Shown here piece after piece: positions 1-13,332 of a stretch of DNA of 64,000 nt. The stretch is taken from assembly GCF_020520425.1 (NCBI RefSeq), contig NC_079487.1, positions 88,479,141 to 88,543,140 of the forward strand, read 5' to 3'. The DNA comes from Spinacia oleracea (Eukaryota; Streptophyta; Magnoliopsida; Caryophyllales; Amaranthaceae). The notes under the pieces are model-generated. The model ran no database searches, was not told where the DNA came from, and saw only the letters and a program-made list of their open reading frames with translations. Positions within the stretch are counted from its first letter, which is position 1. Each line of letters starts with the position of its first letter. A program made the position numbers and the translations under genes.

Positions 1-384
1 TAGAAATGCAAACATTATTACACCAATTTTTATTGCAAACTTGAATTGTTGTTTCTGTTGTTTCAGTTTCTTCTTCAATAGCTTCAACTCTTCATGCATT
101 CCCCTGCTTCCTTCTTGCATTCCCCTGTTTTCTTCTTGCATTCCCCTGTTTTCATCAGCTCTGTTTCCCTTGCTTTGAGCTTCATCAAATGTCTGCTCAA
201 CAAAACCTTTGCACCACTTGAAATTATCACAAGGATCACACTTGTAGTAAAGCTTTTGCGGATTTTTAGCCGTTTCCGAGCTCCTAATTGCAAATCTTCT
301 CCCACAATTGCAGTTTTTATTTGGAACTCTTAGGTATGACAAACTTGGGATGGAAGAGGATCCGGTTTTTGAATTAGAACTCAT
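1..384 (-). CDS. GRF-type zinc-finger protein with coiled-coil/membrane tail (partial, runs off the window)
   Basis: Reading the minus strand from the ATG at 384 gives 128 open codons to the window edge with no stop. Residues about 24-60 have the GRF zinc-finger layout: CNCG, a Ser/Thr-rich stretch ending NPQKLYYKC, then CDNFKWC. GRF fingers bind single-stranded nucleic acid in larger proteins. In plants, short GRF proteins ending in a coiled coil and a membrane helix are common and often lie in or beside Mutator-like transposons. After the finger come three near-perfect repeats of ENRGMQE type, a Lys/Gln-rich helix (KKKLKQQKQQ) and the start of a hydrophobic segment (IGVIMFAFL) at the edge. 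The upstream DNA (500-745) is a repetitive TIR-like region, so I infer a transposon-borne gene. The cellular role is unknown. Confidence 0.75.
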   Translation of the reverse strand, partial: MSSNSKTGSSSIPSLSYLRVPNKNCNCGRRFAIRSSETAKNPQKLYYKCDPCDNFKWCKGFVEQTFDEAQSKGNRADENRGMQEENRGMQEGSRGMHEELKLLKKKLKQQKQQFKFAIKIGVIMFAFL

Positions 385-2022
385 GGCTATTTAGGAAATA
401 GAGGGCTAAACATGGAGCAAGTCAAGTGAACAACAGCCTTACTTATAGGCAGCATGAACATAACGGCTATATTGAATTAAAACTAGCCGTTGGATTCAAA
501 TTATGAAGTTTGGGTATTTGGTGCAAAGAACTTTACAAATAGGTGTATACTATGCAAAACCTTTATATTTAGGTGCATTTTATGAATTTTAAACATGACT
601 TAACGGAGGACTAACGGAAAGTCATAATAGGGGTATTTGGTGAACAGTTTTGAGTAAATAGGGGTATTTTATGAATTTTGAAACGCGCGGGTGTATTTGG
701 TGCATTATTGCAAACCTCAGGGGCATTTCATGAAAAAACCGATTTTCTTTTATCCGATACAAAAAGTAAAGAAATAACTCGGCCCAAATTAGCTTTCACC
801 AGATTTGGATAGGAGGTTGTACGATTGAACAGGATAACGGAGATCCGCTTATGAAAGTTTCGATTAATGGTTTTGTTGAGGAAGGGGAATTCTTCAGTAT
901 GTTGGTATGATTTTCCTCTTGTGTGTTTGTTGGTAATGACAAAGTCAGTAATTGTTGTTAATCAATAACTTGAAAGTGGCTCCCCATCTTTAATGTTTGG
1001 GGTACAAAAAGTCCTCAAGTTCCTTCTCCACGTAGAGTCACCGAATAAAGTGTCTCTACGAGTAGTGTTCCGAAACTCTCTACGAGTAGTGTTAGACTTC
1101 CGATCCTCGGAAGTGAAGTCGTGTCCGTCGATCAACAAGCTGCATTCTTCGCCAGGGGATTACTAAACTAAACTTTTTTCCGTCAGGGGATTATTAAAGT
1201 TCTCAACAGCTTCCGTCACTATGTTGCTTCACTTTCTCCAAGTCCCTAATACCGACATTAATCTAACATCAGTGTTTGTTGGTCCAGCATTGCTTGGTTT
1301 GAGTCTCATATGGTTGTTCACACTCACTATTTAACTACAAAGTATTTCCATTGACTACCTTTTTTCTGGTTTTGTTTGTGCTATGTTTGTTTTCTCATAT
1401 CTGTGTGGTTTGTGTACTTTACTTTCTTTTGATTTCCTAGCTTGTAACGTTTTTCTTCGTTGAATGGTCTCTTCATCAAAAATATTGCAAACAAAGAGAG
1501 AATTTTTTTTTCTGTATAAATAAAAGATTGCCAACTGAAAAATTCAATGATAACAAGTCATACACCGGAGAATGAATCAACCGAGCAACAATCAAAGTCC
1601 TAACATAAAAAATGTAAAAAAAAAAATTAAAAAAAATGAACATACATTAAAACCTACACAGGACAAATCTGCTGAGGATAGCAAACTATTGGATTGGATG
1701 TGATTTACCGTCTTGAAGTCGAAAATCCCGCGAAATGCCATTAAGAACAGATATTTATCTGTTGATGTCCCCAGGGATACAAGTTATTAATCCCGGCAAT
1801 TTGTGTTGATAAGGAGCTTTTTATCTGTCTATCATCAAGGAGCTCTTCTTCTGTTGCTTGAAAGAATAATCCATATTTCATGTCATTTCAACTATGAAAT
1901 TTAGAGAATATAGCATGCCCACAAGCCCATCATAATAGTCGCGGCTGCATGTTTTGAAGTCATAGCAGACAAGGATTCTTCAAAATCCTCAACCGAGGCA
2001 AAAAGAATAATGTAACCTCTAT
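385..2022. other. Intergenic region with degenerate TIR-like repeats; no gene seen
   Basis: Between 515 and 745 there are five or six imperfect repeats of about 30-45 bp that alternate phrases such as GGGGTATTTTATGAATTTTG and GGTGTATTTGGTGCATT. This is typical of long degenerate terminal or subterminal regions of plant Mutator-like elements, and it lies just upstream of the GRF gene. From about 1030 to 1110 the phrase CTCTACGAGTAGTGTT occurs twice. The rest, including about 1650-2022 (the likely 3' UTR and terminator of the GAUT7 gene), shows nothing I can name. Confidence 0.4.
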
Positions 2023-5000
2023 CTAAGGAATAACATTACAATCACTTAAAACTTGGTCCTCTCGGTTTAAAAACTTAAACCATAAACTTCTGTATTTAGG
2101 AATTCCTAGCTCAAGCCAAGGTTTCATGTTCCCATTGTAATGCAACACCGCAAATTTCTTAATAAATTGTAGATCAAGGCCGTAATCATGACCCAAACCT
2201 GACAAAACCCAAGAATCATCAAGAGCATAAACCAGGTCCTGAAATGTCAGCAAGCTAGCCTTAGATGCAGTAGCTTCATGCAGTCTACCTTCCTTTGTAA
2301 GCTGTAAATTGGAAGATATCAGTAAATAAATTATTGGCTCACAATACAAACAGTGGAAGCAAAGAAATGCTCCTTTCCAGTGCACTGCATACTGTGAGAA
2401 AGGGGAGGAAATAAACTAAACCCAATCCATCTCCTTCCTCTCACGAACCAGATTCCAGTGCACTGGAAAGGAGCTAACCCCATGGAAATGAGAAGTAAAA
2501 AACTTAGAATTATATAAAGAAAATTGTGGAAATTTTTTGGCTAAACAAGAATGACGAGAAGAAAGATGATGACAATATAAAATGCCTCACAAGAGGGAGA
2601 CCCAAAATAAAAACCTAATACCTCCTTCATTACGGGGACCCACACAACAATAAAAGGGAGAGGGGAAGAGTACACCAGCAAACATGCTTCTTTCTTGCTC
2701 TATATTACACATTAAACTGTCAAGTTAACAAAGACCCATATCCTAATAATGCTCAAGCATAGCAAGAAAGTGAACAGGCAAAAGAAAATACAACTCACCA
2801 CTTCTACCATTTTTCTGAATGTTGTGGTAATATTATGGTCCCTCCACCTTACCAGGTCAATCACATTCAACCCAGACATCCAGACACAAGAGTTTCGGTT
2901 GAAATTGGTTTTACCCAGATAATTGTCCAGCTGACCCAACCTTACCGCACAAATTTCAGCAGCACCATTGACCATCCCTCCCATGTTGATTCTCCATAAT
3001 GCAGTCAAGTCTTGCTGCACAACAATATCATCATCCAGAACAACAATTTTGTCCAGATTCTTGAATATTTCCGGAAGCAAATAGTGTGAATGTGAAAACA
3101 GGGAAACATATTGTGTCTCATAATGCATTTTTAGAAGCTTATGAGATTGTAGGGTAACACGAAATTCCTCGGGTAATGAGGAACCAGGAATCACATTGTA
3201 TTCTTCAATATTCAATACTTCAATAGAGGCTTTCTTGAACGTATTTCTCATGAACCATAGCTTCATAGCATAATAGTTCTGTCTGTCTGTCAGCACATGA
3301 AAAACCAGCTTCTTACTATCCTGAAAAGAAGTCCATTTGTAACCATCAAAACAAATGAAAAGGATTGTAGATTTGAATGAAATAAAATACATGTATGAGA
3401 AGAGAAATTACTTTAGCATGTACAACTGTAGAATTAATAGCAACAGAAGATGCTAATATGTTGTTGGAGAAGATGGCAAAATGGTACAATTTTGGATCTA
3501 CAAATTTCTCTGTCTCCGAATCTTCCATAACCACAGAGGAAGTGTGGAAATACTCAACGGTTAATCTCATGGACAGGCAATGTAAAGATTTTGGCATGGT
3601 CTGGACAGCAAGTTGATAAAGAAAAGAACTTTGCTTGGTGTGGAAATTAGCTTCATCCTCGGTCAGATCAACTAGTTGCCTAAATTTCTTGTCCACATTG
3701 TTGCAATCCACAGCAGGAACTGATTTAGCTCTAGCTATTACAGTTTCCATTTTCCGCAGCTTATCCTCAACACTGATCCACACAAACAACAAAACAATTT
3801 ACACTCTGTACATTGAATCTTAAAAAGATGCTATCAAAAGGATGCCGAAGAAAAGAAGAAGCATTCTGAACAGACATTGCAGGCAACAGTGAAAGCTCTA
3901 AGCAGTATCAGATACAGCAGGTCCAATTCTGAAAACTAGGTCAAAAGACTCAAAACATGGACAGGCAACAAGAGTCTTAAACGAGATTTTAAAATAAGCA
4001 ACATGTGTTCCCATATCAAATTTCTTTAAAATATTAGGGTTCATTAATTTGCTAAAATGACTGTCAATCCTTGAGGCTTACTAGATAAAGAAAACATAAA
4101 GATGTATTAGTACTCGGGCAAAAAGGTATAACTTAGGAAACACTTAAGTTCACTCAAAAACCTAGCTTACTTTCATTTTCCTCATTATGTATCCTCTTTT
4201 TTCCCTGCTTTTGTCTTTTGCCCACAAATCCTCTTCTTCCCATTATTCTCTCTTTCCAGACCAAATTTTGGGGTGTTAGGGAGCGAGGGGGAGGGGTGAG
4301 GTGGGTTTGGGGAATCGTAAGGTAATAACTAGTGGATTAGGATGTAAATTTGAGATAGTTGATGACTCACTGAGGGGGAAGATCAGCATCTGTAGTAGCC
4401 TCACTCAACATACGCTCAAAATCTTGTATATTTTGCTTCATCTCCCTCGACAATTTCTCATGTACAGGAAGCTTTGCGATGCTCGGGAAGTATGCGCGAG
4501 CAACAAATAGCCGATCCTTCAACTTTTTCACCATGGAATCCATCATATCTTCCTTATGTTCACGACGCCAAATGCAATAGCTCCCAAATCTCAATTCACA
4601 TGACATTTCACTTTCATCACCTTTCGCTAGCTGAATTACTGAAACGGGTTTGCTGATGTTGACATTCTGCCAGAATTCAGAATAAATTTTGATGATGGCT
4701 CAGTGGCTTATATTATTTTTTGAATAAGTTCTTCAAGGAAAACAAAAGCTAAACTAAAGAAATACAAATTGAGAAAATTTTGATAAAAATAAAGGCATAC
4801 CTTTCTTTCTGGAGAGGCTTTACGGACATCACTCTCCACAGGACGCCCTGTAGAAAACAGAAGGATACATAATTTTTTTTTTCAGAAGAATCAAGGACTT
4901 GGTAGAATCATATCATATTGAGATGTTAATATACCAGGGCTTCCTTTTGGTTGATAAACATGCACAGGAGCTTTAGTAATGGATCGATTTATTCCATCAT

Positions 5001-8000
5001 GGACAGATATTTCTTGATCTTGTTTTCCAACGTGCTCCTGACACTCGAAAAGTATATTGTAAGTGACTATATTCAACACTGCCCGCAAACACAACAGGTT
5101 AATTAATATCACAGATTGGTACGTTGGTTGACATAGAACCAAATCCCAAATTCAGATCTAGAATTCACTTCCTGGCAAATTAAACCACATAAGTCGAAGT
5201 TAACTAATTCAAACAGGATAGCTTCCGTTTGACCAACAAGTAGTGATCGCAGTAAGATTCTTAAACGAGATTCATAAATATTAGCTCACTAATTACAGTG
5301 TCTAGCTCAAGTTGACTGACTGAGACAGGATAGAAGCACTTCCACTAACAATTGGAATTGGAATTTTCAGTTGGATTCTCTTAGACAAGCTTCACTAGCA
5401 TTCTCAGACGACCATCATTAGTATTTTTCCCAGAGACTTAAGTCACTGATCCCCAAGTATCCAGCAGAGGCAATGAAAAGGGCAATCTATGACCAGTTTG
5501 ACAAAAGATACACATTAGATCCCGAGGCAAAGAGAATAAAGAGTTGAAGTCCAAAAGGCATATTCTTGAAGAAATATTTTGATAAAGATAGGTCTGTTAA
5601 AAAAAAAATGCAAAAAGTTACAACAGTAGAGGACAAGAGTCCTCCAAAAGAATCAAAGATTACATATTTCCCCAGCTTTTTTTTATCATGTATGAATGTG
5701 GCATAACCTAAAGCTCCAGCAGCACATTCCTGGGAAGAAACTAGGTAAACCACTTGATTCAGATACGTGACTCAACTTGAGAGTATCTTCTGGATAAAAT
5801 TCCAAGAGTCACCTACCAGGCTACCACCCTCAGTGGCCACCTCCAAAGCTTTTCAGCACATGCAATTCCTCTTATGAGATGGCTATACATCTATACTTTG
5901 ATACACATGTAAAATGGAAAATTTACTCCAACTCCCACAAAAAAATCCCATGCCCAAAAATAGAACACCTACAAAACTCATTGAACCTCCCATCATATAC
6001 TGCCCCAATTTTACAATACACTCAGTAGTTAATATTGGGATTAAAGTTACCAAATCCCCTACCCCATTCCCCCAAAGAATATAAACACGAGATTTTTACG
6101 TGATTCAGTCAGTATGACTTACATCCACAAGCAAAGAGATAGAGGGATACATGAGAAGAGCTTATGAACTTATGAAGTATACATATTCAACTTAAGTAAA
6201 GCCAAATGGGGGAGCCAGAATATTTCTAAAGCAAGGTTATTATAATTTTATAGTTCAAGTAAAATATTTATGAAATGTGGTAATACTGTTCTTAAGTTTG
6301 TAGTCGTAGCATGTTTTCATTAATATAAACGGTTAATAAAGGATTGTGCTACTTTTAGGGTAAAAAGAACACTTGTTGATTTTTTTTTTTGTTTTTAAAT
6401 GGGATGTCTTTTGATTTATTGGGTAAAAAGAGTATTATTATTATGTTATAGACTAAGGAAAAGCGGAAAGTTGTAATTAAAGAAATGAACATATTTTGCA
6501 TCGGTACAAAAATCATTCTTCGTAATCATATCGTGGGAGTTGAAAGTACTTGTATAAACAAAGAAAAAATATTAGTGTGGCTATTATATGACTATATCTA
6601 CATGGATTACTAAACATAGTTAAAAAAAACTTGAAATGGAAGAAGAAGAACCAGTCAAGAAAAAGAAAGAAACAGGAAAACAAAAAGTTAGCTAGCAACC
6701 ATCAAAACAAAAAATGCAATCCCAAAGAATTGAACTTATGACCACCACTACTTATCCCCAGAAGCTCCAAAGCAGAACCTATAACCACTGAACCAAAGCA
6801 GAATATGTAGGGGCTGATGCCCCCCTGTCTCCGCCCCCTGAGCAGAGCCTTGGCTTCTTCAAGAGAGCCGGCACTAAGTAATAAGAAAGGATCGTATGCA
6901 TACTCCGCACTTTTCAAATAGACTGGATAGAGGAAAAGTTAGGAGAAAATGGAAGTAGTAGGCAAAGGCCTGACAGATACCTAATTCAGAAACCCTCCTT
7001 CTCGGCATAAGAAAATAGTGAAAAGGTAAAAGTATTAGCAACAAAGTCAGCCCTCTAGCAGTCTAGCTTCTTGCCAAGGGGATTTATATGGAGTCCAAGT
7101 TTTAAAACATTCGCCATCCTTTAAAGTAAGAGTCAGAAGTGTAAGTGTGTAACATAGCATCATAAATAGAAGTCTGTGATACAAAAGGGTACGGAAATTC
7201 GGATTTTCTTTGGAATCTCAACTGAAGGATTTACGGAGTTACTTTATTGGGAATATATCGTCTGCATAAATTGTAGAAAACATATTTCCCTAAGCCATTG
7301 ACATAACATCCCGCAAACCACATCCATCACTTATCACAACCGCTTTCAACTTTCTCCTTGTTCACAGATGTATTTCTACCATCAAGTACCAAACTGTTTT
7401 AATAAATTCATGTAAGTAAACCAAAAAGGAAAAAGAAAAAAAGAAACAAGAAACAGCACTGACCGCTCAAACTCCTCAAAGTGAAGAGGAATTAATATGC
7501 ACCCGCAACCCAAAATAAAGGCCACACCCAGTGCAGAAAACGCTCACTATAAAGTGCAGGGTCTAGGGAAGGTCCAAATGTATGCAACCTTATCTTATTT
7601 TCATAGAGGCTGCTTCCAGAGATCGGACCCATAAATGGTGAGACAGAAGTATACAGATGAACCCTATCTAGTTCCCTAGAGGGAGAAATTTTGGGGCACA
7701 CACTACTAACCCCCAATCCAGTCCATCACATCTTGACAAACCCCCAAGTCCATTAAGCAGACCTTGCCCACTGACATCCCTTAATCCATAATCATTAGCT
7801 ATAATTAGTTAGCTGATTATCATTCTTACTGCAACACCAATGGTTTAACAATTACATGCTTTTGCAAACACTAACGACAGCCAACGATTTTAGCCAATTT
7901 AGAGAAGTTAGTTGCAAGAACATGCATTTTGTGGGGTTATCTAGGAGGATTCATGGGAATCTAGTACGTCATGTAGAAGGAATAGGTGTCGAACATTTCT

Positions 8001-9658
8001 TCATTAGCTAAAAGCACCTAAAGAATTTTCAGATTTGCTCCACAAAGAAAATCCCCATCACATCATAGCTCCAGCTCTCAAAACCAAATAAAAATCAGTA
8101 TCAATAACATCTTTATTTCTTCCTAAGATGTCTAGGACTTACCACCTTGGCAGCATCCATTTTCCCTTAATAATAACTTGTTCTACTGCCAAATTTAGCA
8201 ATCTACACTTTTTAGAAGAAACAAAGTTCAAAGAGCACATCTCAATAACATATATAGGAAGCATTACGAAAACAAGCTACAGCAATAGCATAGTCTTGCC
8301 AATGACTTAAAGAATGGAACTGAATAGACAATTTTTCATAATGATAACCGTAGACCGTAGTCACAAATTAAATCACCGTAATGCTTGAGTTACTCTCCAT
8401 AAATAGGAGAAGATTTGTAAATAAATAAAACCCAACACAAGATGTGGAAAAAAAATATTTTTTTATGCAAACAAGAGAGTTACCAAAACAAGAAATATAG
8501 ACATTCCAAAACAAAATAAGATACTTCCACAGTTCCACATAAATAAAAAAATAAATAAGTAGATGGCTAGGCTAGGGTATTAAATGTTGGTTGCATTACC
8601 ATATCACCGCAACATTGTAATTTTTTTTAGCTTACAGTGCCCTATATAGTATATACTAGCCATCCGCATTGCCTGTAAAAGTAGTTTTTTGACTGAATCC
8701 GATATTTAAAAGTTAAAACCATGGACAAGACAGTAGGATATAGGAACCAACTTGCTCTGTAAACAGAATTTCCCCGTTAGGCATGGAATCCCTCAAATGA
8801 TTGCTAAAATGCACAATTGAAGTAACCTTTTCAACCAAAACTCACCACTTAATATCCACTGACCCAACCTCTGGCCTCTAACCAAAACGAAAGGAAAAGA
8901 AACAAAGTCTGGGGAAAAGAGTTAATCCCTCCTATGTTTACGGCACCAAAGACAAAGAATTTATTGGGTGGAATGAATTTATCCTTATAAAATAGTATCT
9001 TTTAAAAGGGTCATTTTGCGAGAAAGTTACTTCTATACTTTTCTTGCCAAGAACTACTTTTCATGATGGTTTAGTGGCAAGACATGCGTTTTGTCAAGTT
9101 CCAATTAGAAAAGTCAACAATATGATATTGACTCTCATCTTAGATGTATGGCTTTATATCTTTGTATTTTACTCCTTATCCCTTTTTTCCTTCTCTTTTT
9201 CTCCTCCCTCCCTCATTCAAACACAAGCTTCCGGCTCACAAGTTACGTCAATTTTGCTCAATCAACAAAGGAACACCACCTTTTTCTGAAAGCCTCTATT
9301 CCTTGGGTTCTTCTTCCAACAACACTTTTCCTCCTATTCTCTTTGTCTCTTTCAAATCACTTCCCACCAGACCTTCATCACCCTTAACAACTAGCATGAA
9401 TTTAGCCATCATGTAGCATTTGTTGTAAAACAAGAACGTTTTTCCCTATTCTATGATGTTGAATACAAAAAAGATGAATGTAAAAGTTGCCTTGGAGGGA
9501 GATGGGAAGGGGACAACTGTCAAGGAGAGGTCTTAGTTGAAGAGGTTGTGGGATCTTTTAGAGTTGAAAAAAAGTTAGACATCAATAGCTATTGAGTCAT
9601 CTAACAAAAAATTCCTTTCAAACCCTTGATATTCAGCAACAGAATCAGGAAAAAAAAA

Positions 9659-9712
<54 letters not shown>

Positions 9713-12700
9713 CTCTGAAGTTGTTACCCTGTGCTTTACAGAGCCCTTTTTCATAATAAAGTAGAGGTCAATAAGGCTCAAGGCAAGGAAAACCAGAGCA
9801 TAGGAAAGGGAGAGAAAGGTGAAGCAAGAAACGAGTGAAGAAATTAACAAGGAGAAGGAAGAAAGATGTGACGGAAAGGTGGAAAGTTGAAGAAGACAAT
9901 GAAAGAGGGCCAAGAACCCTAGATGAAACAAAAAACACTCAATTGTTGGCTTTTCACACTAGAATCCGGCGAAAGGTTTAGTCGATAACACTTAATATCG
10001 ATATAACTGATTTTTTTTTTTATTTCTTAAATCGATTCTAAAAGGCAAGTCCAAAAATATTAAGTTACCACACCTACCTCAACTCAAGTAGTTTACTTGC
10101 TTGAAATTTAGAATGAGCAGAGCTACAAAAGAAAATAGTGGATGACTCACCCTTATAATCCAGTCCATAGAATGTCTTTTTCGGGAGCTATAGGGAATTT
10201 ATCTCAAGTATCTAATTGTATCTCTTCTTCAATCTCCCAAGGAAGGAATTAACATTCATACAGCAAGACTATGTGCTTGCAGTTATCTTCCACCCCTTTA
10301 ACCTTTAGATAGATTCTCCAAGGCGCACTCTTGCTTTTCCTGTAGTGACTCAATTGAGTTCTATTCCAAAACCACTTGACAATTTATAAACAGTTCACTG
10401 ACTAAAAAAGTGAAACTAGGAGGCCCATTTACATACTAACTTCAGATACACTGTAGACCCCTAAAGCGCCTTAATTGATCGCATAGCAGAGTAGCAGACA
10501 TAACTCCCCCTTTTATTGTTTTTTAATTGCAAGACTCAAATAAATAAATAAAACTAGCAACTATGCACTATGGAGATCAAATAACCACCCCCACCCCCAC
10601 CCCCACATACACATACACATACAACAAAAAAAGAAAACAAAAAGAGCACATTGCACATCTAACAAGGAAGGCCAACTACAGAGCACCTTAACCATTGCCA
10701 ACCATTTCGCTTGGAGGAATGCTATGTTGATGCATATTGCAACGGAAACCAAAAGGTACAGTGTTATCTCTAATTAAAAGTGCAAGAAGATGAGTCTTAA
10801 CCATTAGAGCATTATGCAATGAAGTGATGAACCTTTGGAAATGCAGGTGCCAATCTCTCTATAAGATCTTTGACATGTCTTGTTTGATCATGCTGCAAAG
10901 AGATAATACCAAATACTACATTACTTCTCAAAAAAGTAAATTACGCAATCATATATGTAATGAGGAGCATATTATGTTATTTGATAAGAAGCAAAGATTC
11001 AAAATGAGCACAAATATGCAATCATACTGTACGACTATCAAGTAAACTTCAATCAACAGATTCCAGAAAAGACAAGTCATACACTAAGCTACCATCCTTA
11101 AAAGAAGTAAAATGAAAAGGGCCCTAAAATTCCAGATGCAAATTGCAAATTTTACCAAACTTTGGCAGACTACCTATCTAAAGTAGAGCTAGAATTACAT
11201 TGGAGATGATATGATGTAGCTTAAATATTAATTAAAAACATAAAGAGAAGCATGTTACAATAAGGTCCTCCTTGACAAAGAGTTATTAACGAAACTGATT
11301 GTAAGAGTTAATCTGACCCACTATAGCCAATTTAACTCTACTTGATTCAGTTTACTGTCAGTTGTATGGTAAACCTGACTAGTAGCTATTAGCTTGTGAT
11401 TGTCAGAAAGTATAAAAGTTGAGAAGATATGTCATCTGACTTGCTCCAAAGTCATACTATTGGACCCAAGAAGCTTTTTCAATGAGCTCTTTACCAAATA
11501 CCTGAAAAGAGTCTTTTAGGTTGATCAAACAACTAGCCTCTCCAAATGAATATCACTACAAGAATGGATGTCAAGAATGTTAGCAGTCCTTAGGGCCTCA
11601 AGCATGTAGGGTACAGACAAGCATAGTAAATTTTTGAAATTCTAAGCTTGCACTTCTAACACAATGGTCCAAAAATTTTACATCACGCTGCTGCTATTGA
11701 GACATATTTTGGGCCTGGTAGGCTGGTATGACCGAATGATAGCTTACTGATAGTTTGCTAGTAGCCAAATTAATAAAAAGAAACTTCATCACCGCATTTT
11801 TAGGCCACGAAACAATATTTTGACATCAAATTGAAGATAGTGACATGTATTTTAAGCATAGTATGATAGTTGGTATGATACCTCAGTGAAAGTTCACTAG
11901 TAGCCTAGTGATTAATAAATTAAAGAAAAAGTTAATAATATTCATCTTATTTATACCAACAATGCATAACTTAAACTATCAAGCAAAGTTTTGCTCTTAG
12001 TCCCTTGTCTAATAAAACATAGTAATTGCTGTTCAAGTAGTCCTATATTACTCGTACATTAGTGCATTTTCAGAGGGAATATGCGACAAACAAAGAATAA
12101 TCACGAAAGGATAACAGGATAAGCAAATGACACTAAGACACAAGCATCACAAGCCAATTATTATTTCGCTGGATTAGCAATCATTATATGACATTGTACC
12201 TGATCTATCGTGTCGTTAGATTTGTGGGATTCATAACCTTCAACAGCAAGATGCTACAAGTATTTAGCAATAGAGTAGTATCACCCAAAGTAAGTTAGTT
12301 TTCAATTTGTACCTTAAATTCAAAAATTAAACATAAACAAAATGGAAAATGCGGGTGAATCAGAAGTTGATACCTCAGCAGAACTATGTTGTTGAGACGG
12401 AAATTCTGCAAAGAAAAACAAATCAAAGTTACCAAGGATCTAAGATCATAGCAGATAACATTTAAGATCAAATAAACAATTGAAATCAGATCTTCAACAA
12501 AAAACCTAAAAAGAGAATGGTGAAGAAAAATATACCGGATCCGGAAGAGTGAAAAGCATTGTGAAAGCCGAGGAGGAAGACGAGAGGGACAAGCATGGAT
12601 AGAATGACAAGTCCCATTACTGCTATTACGAAGCCTTTCCATCTTCGCTTTGTGGGATGAGAATGCGAAACCCCTATACCATTCGTACTACCTCCACCGC

Positions 12701-12725
12701 CTCCGCCAACACCGCCGCTCTTCAT
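2023..12725 (-). CDS. GAUT7: GAUT7-like galacturonosyltransferase (GT8 family), ten exons
   Basis: GAUT7 is a Golgi GT8 protein known as the anchoring partner of GAUT1 in homogalacturonan (pectin) synthesis. Coding exons on the minus strand are 12725-12536, 12405-12374, 12253-12200, 10892-10833, 5037-4935, 4847-4801, 4666-4371, 3772-3412, 3320-2799 and 2301-2023. All have GT/AG borders and all phases match. They total 1944 nt (647 aa), close to the usual ~600-650. Exon 1 encodes a Gly-rich N-terminus, then KRRWK and one signal-anchor helix (residues ~30-52), as expected for a type II Golgi protein. The GT8 core is clear: VFHVLTD, the DDD motif in VVLDDDIVVQQDL, WMSGLN, ALDDSWVLSGLGHDYGL, LHYNGNMKPW and the C-terminal SDCNV. 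CELRFGSYCIW and ARAYFPSIAKLP match the GAUT7 branch. The 5.8-kb intron between exons 4 and 5 holds SINEs and a TA repeat; a further small exon there is possible but not required by phase. Confidence 0.9.
6702..6860 (-). mobile_element. Candidate tRNA-derived SINE in the GAUT7 intron
   Basis: On the minus strand a pol-III A-box-like phrase, TGGTTCAGTGGTTATAGG (6778-6795), is followed about 40 bp later by a B-box-like AAGTTCAATTC (about 6727-6737). This spacing is that of a tRNA-derived promoter. The DNA between does not fold as a functional tRNA, and a T-rich stretch follows at 6640-6700. A SINE fragment is the best explanation. No target-site duplication was found. Confidence 0.4.
7490..7700 (-). 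mobile_element. TS-type plant SINE in the GAUT7 intron
   Basis: The minus strand reads a B-box-like GGGTCCGATCTCTGGAAGC, then CAGCCTCT, a short A-rich stretch, then AAGGTTGCATACATTTGGACC and CCCTAGACCCTGC. This order (B box, AGCCTCT, GGTTGC.TACA, GACCC...CTGC) is the conserved body of plant TS-like SINEs. A pyrimidine-rich tail follows at 7430-7470. The 5' A box is unclear, so the copy is probably truncated or diverged. Confidence 0.55.
9664..9711. repeat. (TA)n microsatellite
   Basis: About 24 uninterrupted AT dinucleotides inside the large GAUT7 intron. It will be length-variable and prone to assembly error. Confidence 0.95.
10585..10622. repeat. CCCCCA / CATACA short tandem repeats
   Basis: Three to four CCCCCA-type units pass directly into CATACA units, within the GAUT7 intron. 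Simple sequence; no function is evident. Confidence 0.8.
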
Positions 12726-13325
12726 CGGAAATCAATTTGCTGATGAATGAATTTGAGACAGAAAGTGAGTGAGAGTTAGAGAATGAAATCAGAACGCAGG
12801 CATTTCTCCGTCTCATACACCACTGCCACCGCCGCACTCGCCACTATCATTCACTCTCTCTCGCTCAACAACTGCCGACGGAAGAGATGCTTCTAGTATG
12901 TGGAAAACAGATTGCCAATATTGAACCTGCCGTGGCGTAATCAGGCTGGAATTAGTAAAAAAAAATTAGTTCAATAAAAAAGGACCCAATTTCTTCTGCT
13001 GTTTTAGTGTTTTACACTTTTACAGGGTATGGCCGTATGCGATCCAATTTCTTATTCTGTAGTCACACACACGAGAGACGATACACATTATTATGATAGT
13101 CGTTAGCATCAATGTCACAATTTAATGATTTATAATAATGACTCTTGTTTATGCGGTGTTATATTTTTATCAGAAAAAAGTACAATAAGGCATGATATGT
13201 ATCGCAATTAATAAGTGAAAACTACATCTTCCGTTTTTTTTATTCTTTATGTTTGACTTTTTACACGTTTATTAACGATTAATTAATGTATATTGAGATT
13301 CCTCTATTTTTTATTTAAACAAGGC
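12726..13325. other. GAUT7 5' leader and upstream region
   Basis: The stretch 12726-12900 is the purine-rich complement of a CT-rich leader (CTCTCTC-type runs on the minus strand), as expected for the GAUT7 5' UTR. Beyond 12900 the DNA is AT-rich with no ORF or named element. No convincing TATA box was located. Confidence 0.4.
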
Positions 13326-13332
13326 AAATTAT

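Noticed and set aside
5487..5753. 88-codon minus-strand ORF inside the GAUT7 intron
   Set aside because: Hydrophobic and AT-driven. Including it would need splice sites and phases that are not needed, since exons 4 and 5 join directly in phase.
9055..9110. Possible SINE (TGGTTTAGTGGCAAGACATG followed by AGTTCCAATT)
   Set aside because: The A-box phrase is good but the B box is weak and no body or tail of a known SINE type follows; not enough to call.
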